Below, in pieces: positions 1-8,119 of a stretch of DNA of 64,000 bases. The DNA comes from Acidobacteriota bacterium (GTDB lineage Bacteria > Acidobacteriota > Terriglobia > Bryobacterales > Bryobacteraceae), in the NCBI GenBank assembly GCA_018268715.1, contig JAFDVZ010000007.1, forward strand, positions 1-64,000. The letters run 5' to 3'. A program made the translations under genes and the position numbers. Numbering within the stretch: position 1 is the stretch's first letter; each line of letters opens with the position of its first letter. Under the pieces are notes generated by a model. That model did not search any database. It was given only the letters and a program-made list of their open reading frames with translations, and was not told the origin of the DNA.

Positions 1-1
1 G

Positions 2-958
2 GGCGATGTCCTGGTGCGTGTGCGGACTGCACTCACCTGCGGCACCGACGTGAAAGTGTTTCGCCGCGGCTACCACGCCCGTATGATTGTGCCGCCCGCG
101 TTGTTCGGCCATGAGCTGGCGGGCGACATCGTGGCAGTCGGAGAGAAGGTGGACGGTTGGAAAGCAGGCCAGCGCGTGGTGGCCGCCAATTCCGCCCCCT
201 GTCAAACCTGTTTCTTCTGCCGCCGGGGACTCGAAAACCTGTGCGACGACCTGCTGTTTAACAACGGCGCCTACGCCGAATATATCCGCATTCCCGCTCG
301 CATCGTCGAGCGAAACATGTACGAGTTGCCGCCGCACGTCGACTATCAGGACGCCGCTCTGGTGGAGCCGCTCGCCTGCGTGCTGCGCGGCCTTGAGGAA
401 ACCAATATCCTGCCGGGCGACAACGTGGCGGTGATGGGGCTGGGGCCGATTGGTTCGATGTTCGTGCGGATGGCGAAGGTGTACGGGGCGCGCGTGATCG
501 CCATCGGACGCCGCCAGAGCCAGTTGGAGCGGGCCGCCCACATGGGCGCCGACGAAACGCTGCTCGCCGAGGACGGCGTGGACCTGATCCCCACCATCAA
601 GGACATGACCAAGGGACGGGGCGTCGATATCGCCATCGAGGCGGTGGGGCATCCCGACGCCTGGCAGACCGCCGTACGCATGCTGCGGCGCGGCGGCACG
701 GTGAACTTTTTCGGCGGGTGTCCGACCGGGACGCAAATCGCCCTCGACACGAACCTGCTGCACTATTCGGAACTGACCTGCAAGGCCAGCTTCCACCATA
801 CGCCGAAGCATATCCGCAAGGCGCTCGACCTGGTGGCCGATGGACGGATCACCTCCGACGATTTTGTGAATCGCGTCGAGCCGTTGTCGAACCTGCTCGA
901 AGTGATGCGGCACCTCATGAGCCATAACGGCCACATGAAGACCGCCATTATCCCGTAA
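2..958 (+). CDS. Zinc-dependent medium-chain alcohol dehydrogenase, 5' partial
   Basis: Member of the medium-chain (MDR) dehydrogenase family, NAD(P)-linked oxidation of an alcohol or polyol; substrate unknown. The frame is open to the left edge (first codons read GDVLVRVR), so the true start lies outside the window and the GTG at 14 is internal. Counted from that GTG, the catalytic-zinc Cys is in CGTD (9-12) and the GHE motif is at 32-34. The four-cysteine structural-zinc lobe spans 63-77 and the Rossmann turn GLGPIG is at 142-147. It resembles sorbitol and threonine dehydrogenases. The stop is 7 nt before the hpnC start on the same strand, so co-transcription with the hopanoid genes is likely, but a role in that pathway is only inferred. 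Confidence 0.88.
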   Translation, partial: GDVLVRVRTALTCGTDVKVFRRGYHARMIVPPALFGHELAGDIVAVGEKVDGWKAGQRVVAANSAPCQTCFFCRRGLENLCDDLLFNNGAYAEYIRIPARIVERNMYELPPHVDYQDAALVEPLACVLRGLEETNILPGDNVAVMGLGPIGSMFVRMAKVYGARVIAIGRRQSQLERAAHMGADETLLAEDGVDLIPTIKDMTKGRGVDIAIEAVGHPDAWQTAVRMLRRGGTVNFFGGCPTGTQIALDTNLLHYSELTCKASFHHTPKHIRKALDLVADGRITSDDFVNRVEPLSNLLEVMRHLMSHNGHMKTAIIP

Positions 959-965
959 GGCGAGC

Positions 966-1895
966 ATGTCTCGCCCGCACCTCGGACCGAAGGAGTTCAT
1001 AGCTTCCGGCGAGGCGATTTCCCGGACGTGGTCCACGCCCGAGGCTGTCGACTACACGCGCTGGTTGGCTACGAACCACTACGAAAACTTCCACGTCGTC
1101 AGTTTCCTGCTGCCCAAGCGGCTGCACCAGGATTTCTACAACGTCTACGGCTTCTGCCGTTGGGCGGACGACCTGGGTGACGAAATCGGCGACACGAAGG
1201 AGAGCCTGCGCCTGCTCGCCTGGTGGCGCGAGGAGTTGGAGGCGATGTACGCGGGCCGCGCCCGGCATCCGGTGTTCGTGGCGCTGCAGCCGACCGCCGA
1301 ACGCTACGGGCTGCCCATCGAGCCCTTCGCCAATCTGATCACCGCCTTTGAACAGGATCAGGTGGTCACACGCTACCGCAACTGGGAGGAGCTGTTCGGC
1401 TATTGCAGGAACTCGGCGAATCCGGTGGGGCGGCTGGTGCTGTACCTGTGCGGGTATTCGGACGCCGAGCGGCAGGCGCTGTCCGACGCCACCTGCACGG
1501 CGCTTCAACTGGCGAACTTCTGGCAGGACGTGACGGTGGACCTCCAGAAGGACCGGGTCTACATCCCGCTCGACGCGATCGAGAGCAACGGCTACTCGCT
1601 CAATGAGTTACAGGCGCTCCGGTTCACCCCGGCCTTCGCCGGCGTGATGCGCGAGATCATCGGCGTCACGCGGGAGCTGTTCCTGAAGGGGCTGCCGTTG
1701 TCCGATACGGTGGACCGGCGGCTGGCCATCGACCTTGACCTGTTCAGCCGGGGCGGAATGCGGGTGCTCGACAAGATCGAGCAGCAGGGCTACGACGTGT
1801 TGAGCCGGCGGCCGTCGATTTCCAAGGTCGAACGGGTGGGACTGCTGCTCAGCGCGGTGACGCGACGGGCTTTTGCGCGGTCCGCGGCGGCATGA
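966..1895 (+). CDS. hpnC: Hydroxysqualene synthase HpnC
   Basis: Squalene/phytoene-synthase-fold enzyme of 309 residues. In the HpnCDE route HpnC converts presqualene diphosphate to hydroxysqualene, a precursor of hopanoids. Both metal-binding aspartate motifs are present: WADDLGDE near residue 65 and FWQDVTVD near 190, the latter followed by the family-typical DRVYIP. ATG 966 is preceded by AAGG at a 5-nt spacing. The gene is translationally coupled to hpnD by a 4-bp ATGA overlap. HpnC and HpnD are paralogues; placing this one as HpnC rests on gene order and the N-terminal sequence, while family membership is certain. Confidence 0.9.
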   Translation: MSRPHLGPKEFIASGEAISRTWSTPEAVDYTRWLATNHYENFHVVSFLLPKRLHQDFYNVYGFCRWADDLGDEIGDTKESLRLLAWWREELEAMYAGRARHPVFVALQPTAERYGLPIEPFANLITAFEQDQVVTRYRNWEELFGYCRNSANPVGRLVLYLCGYSDAERQALSDATCTALQLANFWQDVTVDLQKDRVYIPLDAIESNGYSLNELQALRFTPAFAGVMREIIGVTRELFLKGLPLSDTVDRRLAIDLDLFSRGGMRVLDKIEQQGYDVLSRRPSISKVERVGLLLSAVTRRAFARSAAA

Positions 1896-2746
1896 CGGTC
1901 GCGGAAAGCTACCGTTTCTGCGAAAATATCGCTCGAAATAGGGCCAAAAACTTCTATTATTCGTTCGTTTTGCTCACAAAAGAGCGCAAACAGGCGATGT
2001 GCGCGATCTACGCGTTCATGCGCTACTGCGACGATTTGAGCGATGACGAGACGCTGCCGGACCGGCCGCGGCAGATCGCCCGCTGGAAGGACGACCTGAC
2101 GGCCGCGCTGGAGGGGCGGTTTTCGGGCCACCCGGTCTGGCCGGCCTTCCATGACGCGGTCACGCGGTTCCGCATCCCCCACCAGTACTTCCACGACATG
2201 ATCGAAGGCGTCAGCTCCGACCTGGAGCCCAGGCGCATCCAGAGCTTCGATGAGTTGTACCGCTACTGCTACCTGGTGGCGTCGGTGGTGGGGCTGACCA
2301 TCATCCACATATTTGGGTTCGATTCGCAGGCGGCCCTGCCGCTCGCTGAGAAGTGCGGTATCGCCTTTCAAATCACCAACATACTGAGGGACGTGCGCGA
2401 GGATGCGGGGCTCGGGAGGGTGTATTTGCCGGAGCAGGACCTGGCTCGCTTCGGGGTGGCGCCTGAAAACTTGTTCGGCCCTGAGATTTCTCCCGCGTTC
2501 GTGTCACTGATGAGTTACGAAGCGAATCGCGCCGAGCAGTATTACCGGGAATCGCGGCCGCTGATCGGATTGGTGGCTCCGGAGAGCCGCTCGAGTTTAT
2601 GGGCTTTGATCGAGATATATCACCGACTCCTAAACCGGATTGAAACATCCGGGTACGACGTGTTGGGCAGCCGTATTCGGGTACCCGCCTGGGAGAAGTC
2701 CTGGATCGTCCTTCGCGCGTTCATTGGCAGAATTCCCCTAAAATAG
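1892..2746 (+). CDS. hpnD: Presqualene diphosphate synthase HpnD
   Basis: Second squalene/phytoene-synthase paralogue, 284 residues. HpnD condenses two farnesyl diphosphates to presqualene diphosphate, the substrate of HpnC. Visible motifs are RYCDDLSDDE near residue 48 and ILRDVREDAGLGRVYLP near 167, supplying the two Asp-rich Mg2+ sites. It starts inside the hpnC stop (ATGA), so the two are made together. The usual third gene, hpnE (FAD-dependent hydroxysqualene dehydroxylase), does not follow; a sigma factor does, after 123 bp. The cyclase shc that would use the squalene lies at 55.3 kb. Confidence 0.9.
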   Translation: MTVAESYRFCENIARNRAKNFYYSFVLLTKERKQAMCAIYAFMRYCDDLSDDETLPDRPRQIARWKDDLTAALEGRFSGHPVWPAFHDAVTRFRIPHQYFHDMIEGVSSDLEPRRIQSFDELYRYCYLVASVVGLTIIHIFGFDSQAALPLAEKCGIAFQITNILRDVREDAGLGRVYLPEQDLARFGVAPENLFGPEISPAFVSLMSYEANRAEQYYRESRPLIGLVAPESRSSLWALIEIYHRLLNRIETSGYDVLGSRIRVPAWEKSWIVLRAFIGRIPLK

Positions 2747-2760
2747 ACCGGCCATATACA

Positions 2761-2783
2761 GTAAGACCCGTAGGGGTCCTTAC
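2761..2783 (+). terminator. Small hairpin after hpnD, weak terminator candidate
   Basis: GTAAG-ACCC, loop GTAG, GGGT-(bulged C)-CTTAC folds into a nine-pair stem 14 nt after the hpnD stop. No T-run follows, so intrinsic termination is doubtful; it could instead protect the mRNA 3' end. Confidence 0.35.
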
Positions 2784-2869
2784 GGATAGGCGTGTCTCGG
2801 AATACCGATTCTTCAGAATTCATATAACCCCCCTTTACGGCGTAGCCTATATCTTCAGGGTCTAGAACT

Positions 2870-3475
2870 ATGCTGCACACCACGTTCGGCGCCGAGTCTC
2901 TCCCCTCTTTTTCGGAGGTCGTCGAAAATGTCCGCAATGGGCATCCCGACGGTCTTGACCAACTCTACCGGGTCTTCCGGATTCTATCCGGCTCACTGCG
3001 CCGGCAGGTTGGCTACCAGGACTTCGAAGACCGCATGCACGACATGTTCATCGTGGTGGTGGAAGCCATCCGCGACGGGCGGTTGCGGGAAGCGTCGGCG
3101 TTGCCCAGCTACATCCACGGTGTGGCGCGGCTGTCGTTGTGCTCGCATATCGGGGTGCGGACGCGGCATGAGCGGCTGTCGGGCTCGTTGCGGCACTGGG
3201 TGACGTTGCGGCAGCCGGGCGAAACCCCCGAGGACGCCCTGGCCGAGCGCGAACGCGAACAGATTATGCGCCAGTTGCTCGCCTCCTTGTCGGCCAAGGA
3301 GCGCGAAATTCTGACCCGTTTCTACATCCGCGAGCAGAGCAAGCAGGAGATCTGCCGCGCCATGAGTTTGACCGACACGCAGTTCCGCCTGACGAAATCC
3401 AGGGCCAAGCAGCGGCTGAGCCGGATCAGCCAGCAGCACCTGAACGTCGCCGACGATACGGCCTGCGCCGCCTGA
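2870..3475 (+). CDS. ECF-type RNA polymerase sigma factor
   Basis: Sigma-70-family protein of 201 residues with sigma2 and sigma4 regions only. The sigma2-like part (about 25-95) holds QVGYQDFEDRMHDMF and a following helix. The sigma4 region (about 140-190) contains the HTH stretch SAKEREILTRFY, then EICRAMSLTDTQFRL and a final SRAKQRL helix. No anti-sigma factor gene is adjacent, so the stimulus cannot be read from context. It lies 123 bp downstream of hpnD and ends at a strong intrinsic terminator, so it may be the last gene of the hopanoid transcript or have its own promoter. The ATG is preceded only by a weak purine stretch. Confidence 0.85.
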   Translation: MLHTTFGAESLPSFSEVVENVRNGHPDGLDQLYRVFRILSGSLRRQVGYQDFEDRMHDMFIVVVEAIRDGRLREASALPSYIHGVARLSLCSHIGVRTRHERLSGSLRHWVTLRQPGETPEDALAEREREQIMRQLLASLSAKEREILTRFYIREQSKQEICRAMSLTDTQFRLTKSRAKQRLSRISQQHLNVADDTACAA

Positions 3476-3495
3476 TCTTTCTCCAGTTGGGCTCG

Positions 3496-3545
3496 AGCGC
3501 CCGCGTCTCCGTCCCACCGGACGGCGGCCGCGGGCGCTTGTTTTT
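3496..3545 (+). terminator. Intrinsic terminator after the sigma-factor gene
   Basis: A 10-bp outer stem (AGCGCCCGCG at 3496-3505 with CGCGGGCGCT at 3529-3538) encloses an inner stem (CCGTCC/GGACGG, loop CACC) and is followed by TGTTTTT. This is the clearest Rho-independent terminator in the window. It separates the hpn/sigma unit from efp. Confidence 0.82.
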
Positions 3546-3579
3546 GGGCCCGACGCGGGCGCAACGGCGCTCAGTGGAG

Positions 3580-3585
3580 TAAAAT
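3580..3585 (+). promoter_or_regulatory. Candidate -10 box of efp (TAAAAT)
   Basis: TAAAAT lies 58 nt before the efp ATG and just after the sigma-gene terminator. No good -35 is seen 16-18 bp upstream. The leader carries GGGAG about 10 nt before the ATG, so efp appears to have a conventional Shine-Dalgarno start. Confidence 0.4.
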
Positions 3586-3643
3586 AGTAGTTCTGCCCTC
3601 TCGTCTTCGACGAAATCCTATTATCTAGGCAGGGAGTTTTCGA

Positions 3644-4201
3644 ATGATTTCAGCGACCCAACTGCGCCCGGGCATGGTCATCAAGTTCAACAACGAGCTG
3701 TATTCCGTGTTCACGATGACCCACCGCACGCCCGGCAACCTGCGCGGATTCGTTCAGGTTCGCATGCGCAGCCTCCGATCCGGCTCCATGACCGAGCATC
3801 GGTTCTCTTCCGAAGACAAAGTCGAAAAGGCGGCGCTCGAGGAGCACGAGTTTGAGTACTTGTACGACGACGGCGAGTACTACTATTTCATGAACATCGA
3901 GACCTTCGACCAGATGCACCTTACCAAGGATCTGCTCGGGGACGGCGTCAGCTACCTGATTCCGCAGTTGAAGGTCAACATCGAGTTCTACGAAGGCAAG
4001 CCGATCAGCGTCGAACTGCCGCCCACCGTCGATCTGACCGTGGTCGAGACGGAGCCCGGCCTCAAGGGCGCCACGGTGTCGAACGTCACCAAGCCGGCCA
4101 AGCTCGAAACGGGACTGGTGGTGCAGGTGCCGCCGTTCATCGTGGAAGGCGAGAAGATCCGCGTCAGCACGTCCGAAGGCACGTATCAGGAAAGGGCCTG
4201 A
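3644..4201 (+). CDS. efp: Translation elongation factor P
   Basis: EF-P binds between the P and E sites and relieves ribosome stalling at polyproline. At 185 residues it has the usual length, with the KOW-like N-terminal domain and two OB domains; the signature around [21 protein letters not shown] closes the protein. The loop that contacts the tRNA reads RTPGNLRGF. The tip residue, normally Lys (EpmA or YmfI systems) or Arg (EarP), is Asn32 here, so the known Lys or Arg modifications cannot occur at this position. It has its own leader and Shine-Dalgarno, and its last 16 bp overlap the 3' end of selA on the other strand. Confidence 0.97.
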   Translation: MISATQLRPGMVIKFNNELYSVFTMTHRTPGNLRGFVQVRMRSLRSGSMTEHRFSSEDKVEKAALEEHEFEYLYDDGEYYYFMNIETFDQMHLTKDLLGDGVSYLIPQLKVNIEFYEGKPISVELPPTVDLTVVETEPGLKGATVSNVTKPAKLETGLVVQVPPFIVEGEKIRVSTSEGTYQERA

Positions 4202-5487
4202 AGGGCCGCCGCCAGCGCATCTTCCTGCTCTGGCGGAACGGTTCTCAGATCGATCGCCAGCCGGTCGTCGGCAATTCGCGCGATGACCGGCGGGCTTCCC
4301 CTCCTCAGCTTCCGCTCCATTCCGACGGCGTCCCCCGCGATTACGATCAGCCAGGTGGGCAACGTCTGGTCGGGCGTCGAGCCGCCTCCCGCGACCGACT
4401 GGCCGGCGACCAGTTCGCCTATGCCGATGCGGCTGAGCATACGCTCGGCGCGCTCCAGGAGCGACTCCGGCGTGGCCGCCAGCATGCGCAGCGCGGGGAT
4501 CGCGTCGTACTCCTCAAACAGAATCGCCCGCAGCGTCGTTTCCAGCGCCTGATAGATCAGCTTGTCCACCCGTAGCGCCCGAAACATCGGATTACGGCGG
4601 ATGCGGGCGACGAGCGTCGCATCGCCCGCGATGACGCCGGCTTGCGGACCGCCCAGCAGTTTGTCGCCGCTGAAGCTGACCACGTTCACGCCGGCCGCCA
4701 GGCTTTCGGCCGCCAGCGGCTCCCGGATTCCGTGGGCCGACAGGTCGACCAGACAGCCGCTGCCCAGATCCTCATAAAGCGGGATCCGGTGGATCGCGGC
4801 GAGTGCGGCCAGTTCCTTCAACGCCGGCTTGCCGGTGAAGCCGGACAAGTGGAAGTTGCTTGGGTGGACACGCAGGATCAGTCGCGTGCGCTCGTTGATG
4901 GCCTCGCGGTAATCCTCGATGCGGGTGCGATTGGTGGCGCCCACCTCGCGCAGCACGGCGCCGGAACGGGCCATGATGTCGGGAATGCGGAAGCCGTCGC
5001 CGATCTCGATCAGCTCCCCCCGCGAGATGATGACTTCACCGCCCGCGGCCAGTTCGTTCAGGGTCAGATAGACGGCCGCGGCGTTGTTGTTGACGACGAT
5101 GGCCGGACGGTCGAGCAGCCGTTCGAGCAACGCCGCCACGTGCGAATCCCGCTTGCCCCGGTGTCCGGCCGCGATGTCGTACTCGAGGTTCGAATAGCCC
5201 GGGATCGGCTCAAAGGCGGCCAGCGGCGCGCGCCCCAGGTTGGTGTGCAGCACCACCCCCGTGGCGTTGATGACGGCGCGCAGTGACGGCGTCCGAAGAT
5301 GATCGAGCGCCGCCTCCACCAGGCGCCCCACGGCGGCGGGGTCGGCCTCGCGGCCAGCGCGGATGTCCTCGCGCAGTTTTGCGATGACGCGTCGCGCCTC
5401 AGCCACAATCAGCCGATGCGGATAGCGGCCGGCGAGGCGGGCCGCCACCTCGTCCACCGACGGCAGCGATCGCAGTTGGTTCGACAT
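4186..5487 (-). CDS. selA: L-seryl-tRNA(Sec) selenium transferase SelA
   Basis: PLP enzyme that converts Ser-tRNA(Sec) to Sec-tRNA(Sec) with selenophosphate, required for selenocysteine insertion. 433 residues, full length. The N-terminal [12 protein letters not shown] segment typical of true SelA, rather than shorter SelA-like PLP proteins, is present. The PLP lysine is Lys276 in [14 protein letters not shown]. The gene starts 9 nt after the stop of the upstream oxidoreductase on the same strand. selB, selC and selD are not visible in the window, whereas selA is commonly followed by selB. A selenoprotein gene with an in-frame TGA at 50.7 kb gives it a likely client. Confidence 0.95.
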   Translation of the reverse strand: MSNQLRSLPSVDEVAARLAGRYPHRLIVAEARRVIAKLREDIRAGREADPAAVGRLVEAALDHLRTPSLRAVINATGVVLHTNLGRAPLAAFEPIPGYSNLEYDIAAGHRGKRDSHVAALLERLLDRPAIVVNNNAAAVYLTLNELAAGGEVIISRGELIEIGDGFRIPDIMARSGAVLREVGATNRTRIEDYREAINERTRLILRVHPSNFHLSGFTGKPALKELAALAAIHRIPLYEDLGSGCLVDLSAHGIREPLAAESLAAGVNVVSFSGDKLLGGPQAGVIAGDATLVARIRRNPMFRALRVDKLIYQALETTLRAILFEEYDAIPALRMLAATPESLLERAERMLSRIGIGELVAGQSVAGGGSTPDQTLPTWLIVIAGDAVGMERKLRRGSPPVIARIADDRLAIDLRTVPPEQEDALAAALQALS

Positions 5488-5496
5488 CGCAGGCGG

Positions 5497-6633
5497 CTAG
5501 ACGTCGCCGAACTCACCCTTCCAGGTCACCTGCTGCTTCTTGTAAATGGCCGTGCGTCCCAGGATCGCGAACAACGTGCTGATGCCCGAGCGTTCGCCGA
5601 TATTCTCCACCTGGCCGGTCTCGATATTCTCGAGAAACTTCTCAAACGCCTCCTGGGTGATGTCGCGGTGCTTGGGCTCCACGGTCTCGGAGTCCTTCGG
5701 ACCCTTGACGTGAATCAGGCTCCGGCGCGAGGTCTGGAGCACGCCCTTGGTTCCGGTGAACTCCTCGCCCACCTTGCTGAATCCGGGGGGCGAAAGCTGG
5801 TTCGCCTCGTAGTTCACGTGGATGTTGTTCGGGAACTCGTAGGTGAGCGACAGGTGGTCCATGATGTCCATGTTGGTGCGGACCTTCTTTCCGCCCATGC
5901 CCACCGCGCTGACCGGCCGCGCGTTCAGGAACCAGTGCAGGACGTCGAAGTTGTGGCAATCCTGCTCGACGATGATGTCGCCCGAGTATTCGTGATAGCA
6001 GAACCAGTTGCGCAGCTTCTCGATCTTGGCGTCGTCGTAAGGGACGCGCTTGAACGGGTCTCCGGCGATCCAGAAGGCGCGCGCATTCACGAGTTCGCCG
6101 ATCTGGCCCGTGGTCAGCCGCTTGTACGCCTCGACGTACTCCGAGCCATAGCGCTGCTGGAAGCCGACAAACAGGTTCTTCTTCGGATCCTGCTTGCGCG
6201 ACGCGGCCATGGCGAGTTTCACGCCCGCCAGATCGACGCCCAAGGGCTTTTCGCAGTAGATATGCTTCTTCGATTCGACGGCGGCGGCCAGCATGCGCGG
6301 ATGTTCGAAGGGCGGCGTGGCGATGATGATGGCGTCGATGTCGGGCGCCGCCAGCATCTTCTCGAAGTCCTTGTAGGTCTTGGCGCCCTGGGTGCGAATC
6401 TGCGCCGCGGCCTTTTCCAGGCGGTCGTCGAACAAATCGCATAGCGCCGTCACCCGGGCGCGCGGATCCGCGTTCACGATGCCCGCGTCATAGTTGCCGC
6501 GGTTGCCCGTGCCGATCAGCCCGACGCTGATCTTCGAATTGGCCTGCGAGCCGCGCACGGCCTGGGGCGCGACAATGGAGAACGCCGCGGCGGAACCGAT
6601 GAATCCTCTGCGTGAAACCGGCGAATCTTGCAT
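5497..6633 (-). CDS. Tat-exported Gfo/Idh/MocA-family oxidoreductase
   Basis: NAD(P)-dependent sugar or polyol dehydrogenase-like protein, 378 residues. The N-terminus has a Tat-type signal (SRRGFIGSAAAFSIVAP), so it is probably exported already folded with its cofactor. The Rossmann motif is LIGTGNRG near 38-45, and the family EKPLG motif (YCEKPLGVD) near 135 supplies the conserved lysine. Such exported members are numerous in Acidobacteria and Planctomycetes and some act on glycosides, but the substrate here cannot be read. The region upstream of its ATG lacks a Shine-Dalgarno; GATAAG lies 8 nt before the start. Confidence 0.9.
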   Translation of the reverse strand: MQDSPVSRRGFIGSAAAFSIVAPQAVRGSQANSKISVGLIGTGNRGNYDAGIVNADPRARVTALCDLFDDRLEKAAAQIRTQGAKTYKDFEKMLAAPDIDAIIIATPPFEHPRMLAAAVESKKHIYCEKPLGVDLAGVKLAMAASRKQDPKKNLFVGFQQRYGSEYVEAYKRLTTGQIGELVNARAFWIAGDPFKRVPYDDAKIEKLRNWFCYHEYSGDIIVEQDCHNFDVLHWFLNARPVSAVGMGGKKVRTNMDIMDHLSLTYEFPNNIHVNYEANQLSPPGFSKVGEEFTGTKGVLQTSRRSLIHVKGPKDSETVEPKHRDITQEAFEKFLENIETGQVENIGERSGISTLFAILGRTAIYKKQQVTWKGEFGDV

Positions 6634-6671
6634 GATTGCAGCTTATCACCGGCCTCGCGCGGGCGCTATTT

Positions 6672-7202
6672 TCAGATCCGCTTGGCCCGGAACTCGCCCT
6701 CGAGCCGCCACGTCACACCGTCGGGCGCGAGCGACTCGCCGATCCAACGGAAGGCGTCCGCCGTGATTTCGGTGTAGCGCCAGCGCGTCGGCGTTCCGTC
6801 GGCCCGCGCGCCGATTTGCACGATGTCGGCGCCGGAGCGACGACCGATCTGCTGCTCCAGGTGGCAGGTGACGGGGTTGATCCAGCGGATCAGCCAGGCC
6901 TCGATCGAGGGGTCCCACACGCGGAACGTCACGCCGTACATGTTGTTGGCCTTGGTCAACGCCGCGCGGCGATCGCCCAGTCGCGGCATGATCCAGATGT
7001 CCTCGATCGCGCGGCCCTCCAGCACCCAGGCGAAGTGAACCTCGCCCTTGAGCCCCGGCGTCGCGGCGCCCTTGTAGCGGAGGATGTCGAGTTCCCAACT
7101 CCCCACCAGCCATCCGTAGAGATCGTGTTGAGCGGGGACTTCCGGAGAGCGCCCGGGCGCCATCAGCGCGTCATGGAAACGGTCTGTCATTGAGCTGAGC
7201 AT
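6672..7202 (-). CDS. DUF1579-like protein of unknown function
   Basis: 176 residues, no signal peptide or membrane segment. The pattern GWLVGSWELDI near 30, a run of strands with paired Trp/Tyr residues and the end WRLEGEFRAKRI suggest a small beta-barrel of the DUF1579/lipocalin-like kind; biochemical role unknown. Start taken at 7202 because AGGA lies 7 nt upstream; the ATG at 7190 (MTDRF) is an alternative. It is divergent from the AraC regulator with 44 bp between them, so that regulator may control it. Confidence 0.65.
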   Translation of the reverse strand: MLSSMTDRFHDALMAPGRSPEVPAQHDLYGWLVGSWELDILRYKGAATPGLKGEVHFAWVLEGRAIEDIWIMPRLGDRRAALTKANNMYGVTFRVWDPSIEAWLIRWINPVTCHLEQQIGRRSGADIVQIGARADGTPTRWRYTEITADAFRWIGESLAPDGVTWRLEGEFRAKRI

Positions 7203-7246
7203 TTGGGTATCCTGACCTTGTTATAGCGGTCGATGGAGAACAGGTC
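7203..7246. promoter_or_regulatory. Divergent promoter region with overlapping -10-like boxes
   Basis: Between the DUF1579-like gene and the AraC gene the sequence GTTATAGC reads as TATAGC on the plus strand and TATAAC on the minus strand, at 7221-7227. GGAGAA at 7235-7240 lies 6 nt before the TTG start of the AraC gene. Both transcripts would compete for the same DNA, which fits mutual or autoregulated control. Confidence 0.4.
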
Positions 7247-8119
7247 TTGGCGGAAATTGCGGTGAATCGAACGCTGGCCAGCGGCGCCGGATGGACGGTG
7301 GAGGATCTGGTCTGCACTCGCGGCCCGCGCGATCGCCCGTTTGAGGAGCAGCACGGGCAGGTGACCGTCGGCCTGGTGGTGGAGGGAACGTTCCAGTATC
7401 GCGGCGCGCTCGGCGCGGGCGATGCGCGGCGCTGCCTGATGGCGCCGGGTTCCGTCCTGCTCGGCAGCCCAGGCCAGTGCTTCGAGTGCGGCCACGAACA
7501 CGGCGCCGGGGACCGTTGCGTCTCCTTCCACTACTCGCCCGCCTGCTTCGAACGAATCGCGGATCGCGCGCCATCGTTCCAACGGCTGCGAATTCCGCCT
7601 CTTCGCGACCTCTCGCGTCTGTTCGCCAGCGTTCATCCGGCTCGACGCCGCGACCCCGGCCTGTGGGAGGAAGCAGCGGTGCGCGTGGCGGGCGCAGTCG
7701 CGCTGGTGGAAGGAGCGGAGGAAGCCGCGGTCCCGCCCAGCGCGATGCGGCGCGTCGACGAATCCGTCCGGTTCATTGAGGAGCGTCGCAGCGGCGCTCT
7801 ATCGCTCGACGAGCTGGCGAGAGAGGCGCGGCTGAGCCCGTACCACTTCCTGCGCATGTTCGAACAGGCGACCGGCGTCACCCCGCATCAATATGTGCGG
7901 CGGCTGCGGCTGGTGGATGCGGGACGCCGGCTGCTGGACGGCGCGGACCGCATCGCGGCCATCGCCTTCGATTCGGGATTCGGCGACGTATCGAACTTCA
8001 ACCGCGTGTTTCGGGCGGAATTCGGCGTCAGTCCGCGAGAGTTCCGCCTCACTTCCGGCTTTCGGCCGGCATGCCGGAGCGGGCTTCCAGGTGCAGGTCC
8101 CGGATGTGGGTGCCGGTGA
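7247..8119 (+). CDS. AraC-family transcriptional regulator
   Basis: 290 residues. The C-terminal third holds the two AraC helix-turn-helix motifs: LSLDELAREARLSPYHFLRMF and, about 50 residues on, IAAIAFDSGFGDVSNFNRVF, followed by GVSPREFR. The N-terminal part (about 30-110) looks like a cupin-type effector domain; inducer unknown. TTG 7247 is chosen because GGAGAA precedes it by 6 nt and no in-frame ATG fits the family length. The last roughly 24 codons, a Gly/Pro/Cys-rich tail, overlap the 3' end of the convergent flippase-like gene by 71 bp. Confidence 0.88.
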   Translation: MAEIAVNRTLASGAGWTVEDLVCTRGPRDRPFEEQHGQVTVGLVVEGTFQYRGALGAGDARRCLMAPGSVLLGSPGQCFECGHEHGAGDRCVSFHYSPACFERIADRAPSFQRLRIPPLRDLSRLFASVHPARRRDPGLWEEAAVRVAGAVALVEGAEEAAVPPSAMRRVDESVRFIEERRSGALSLDELAREARLSPYHFLRMFEQATGVTPHQYVRRLRLVDAGRRLLDGADRIAAIAFDSGFGDVSNFNRVFRAEFGVSPREFRLTSGFRPACRSGLPGAGPGCGCR

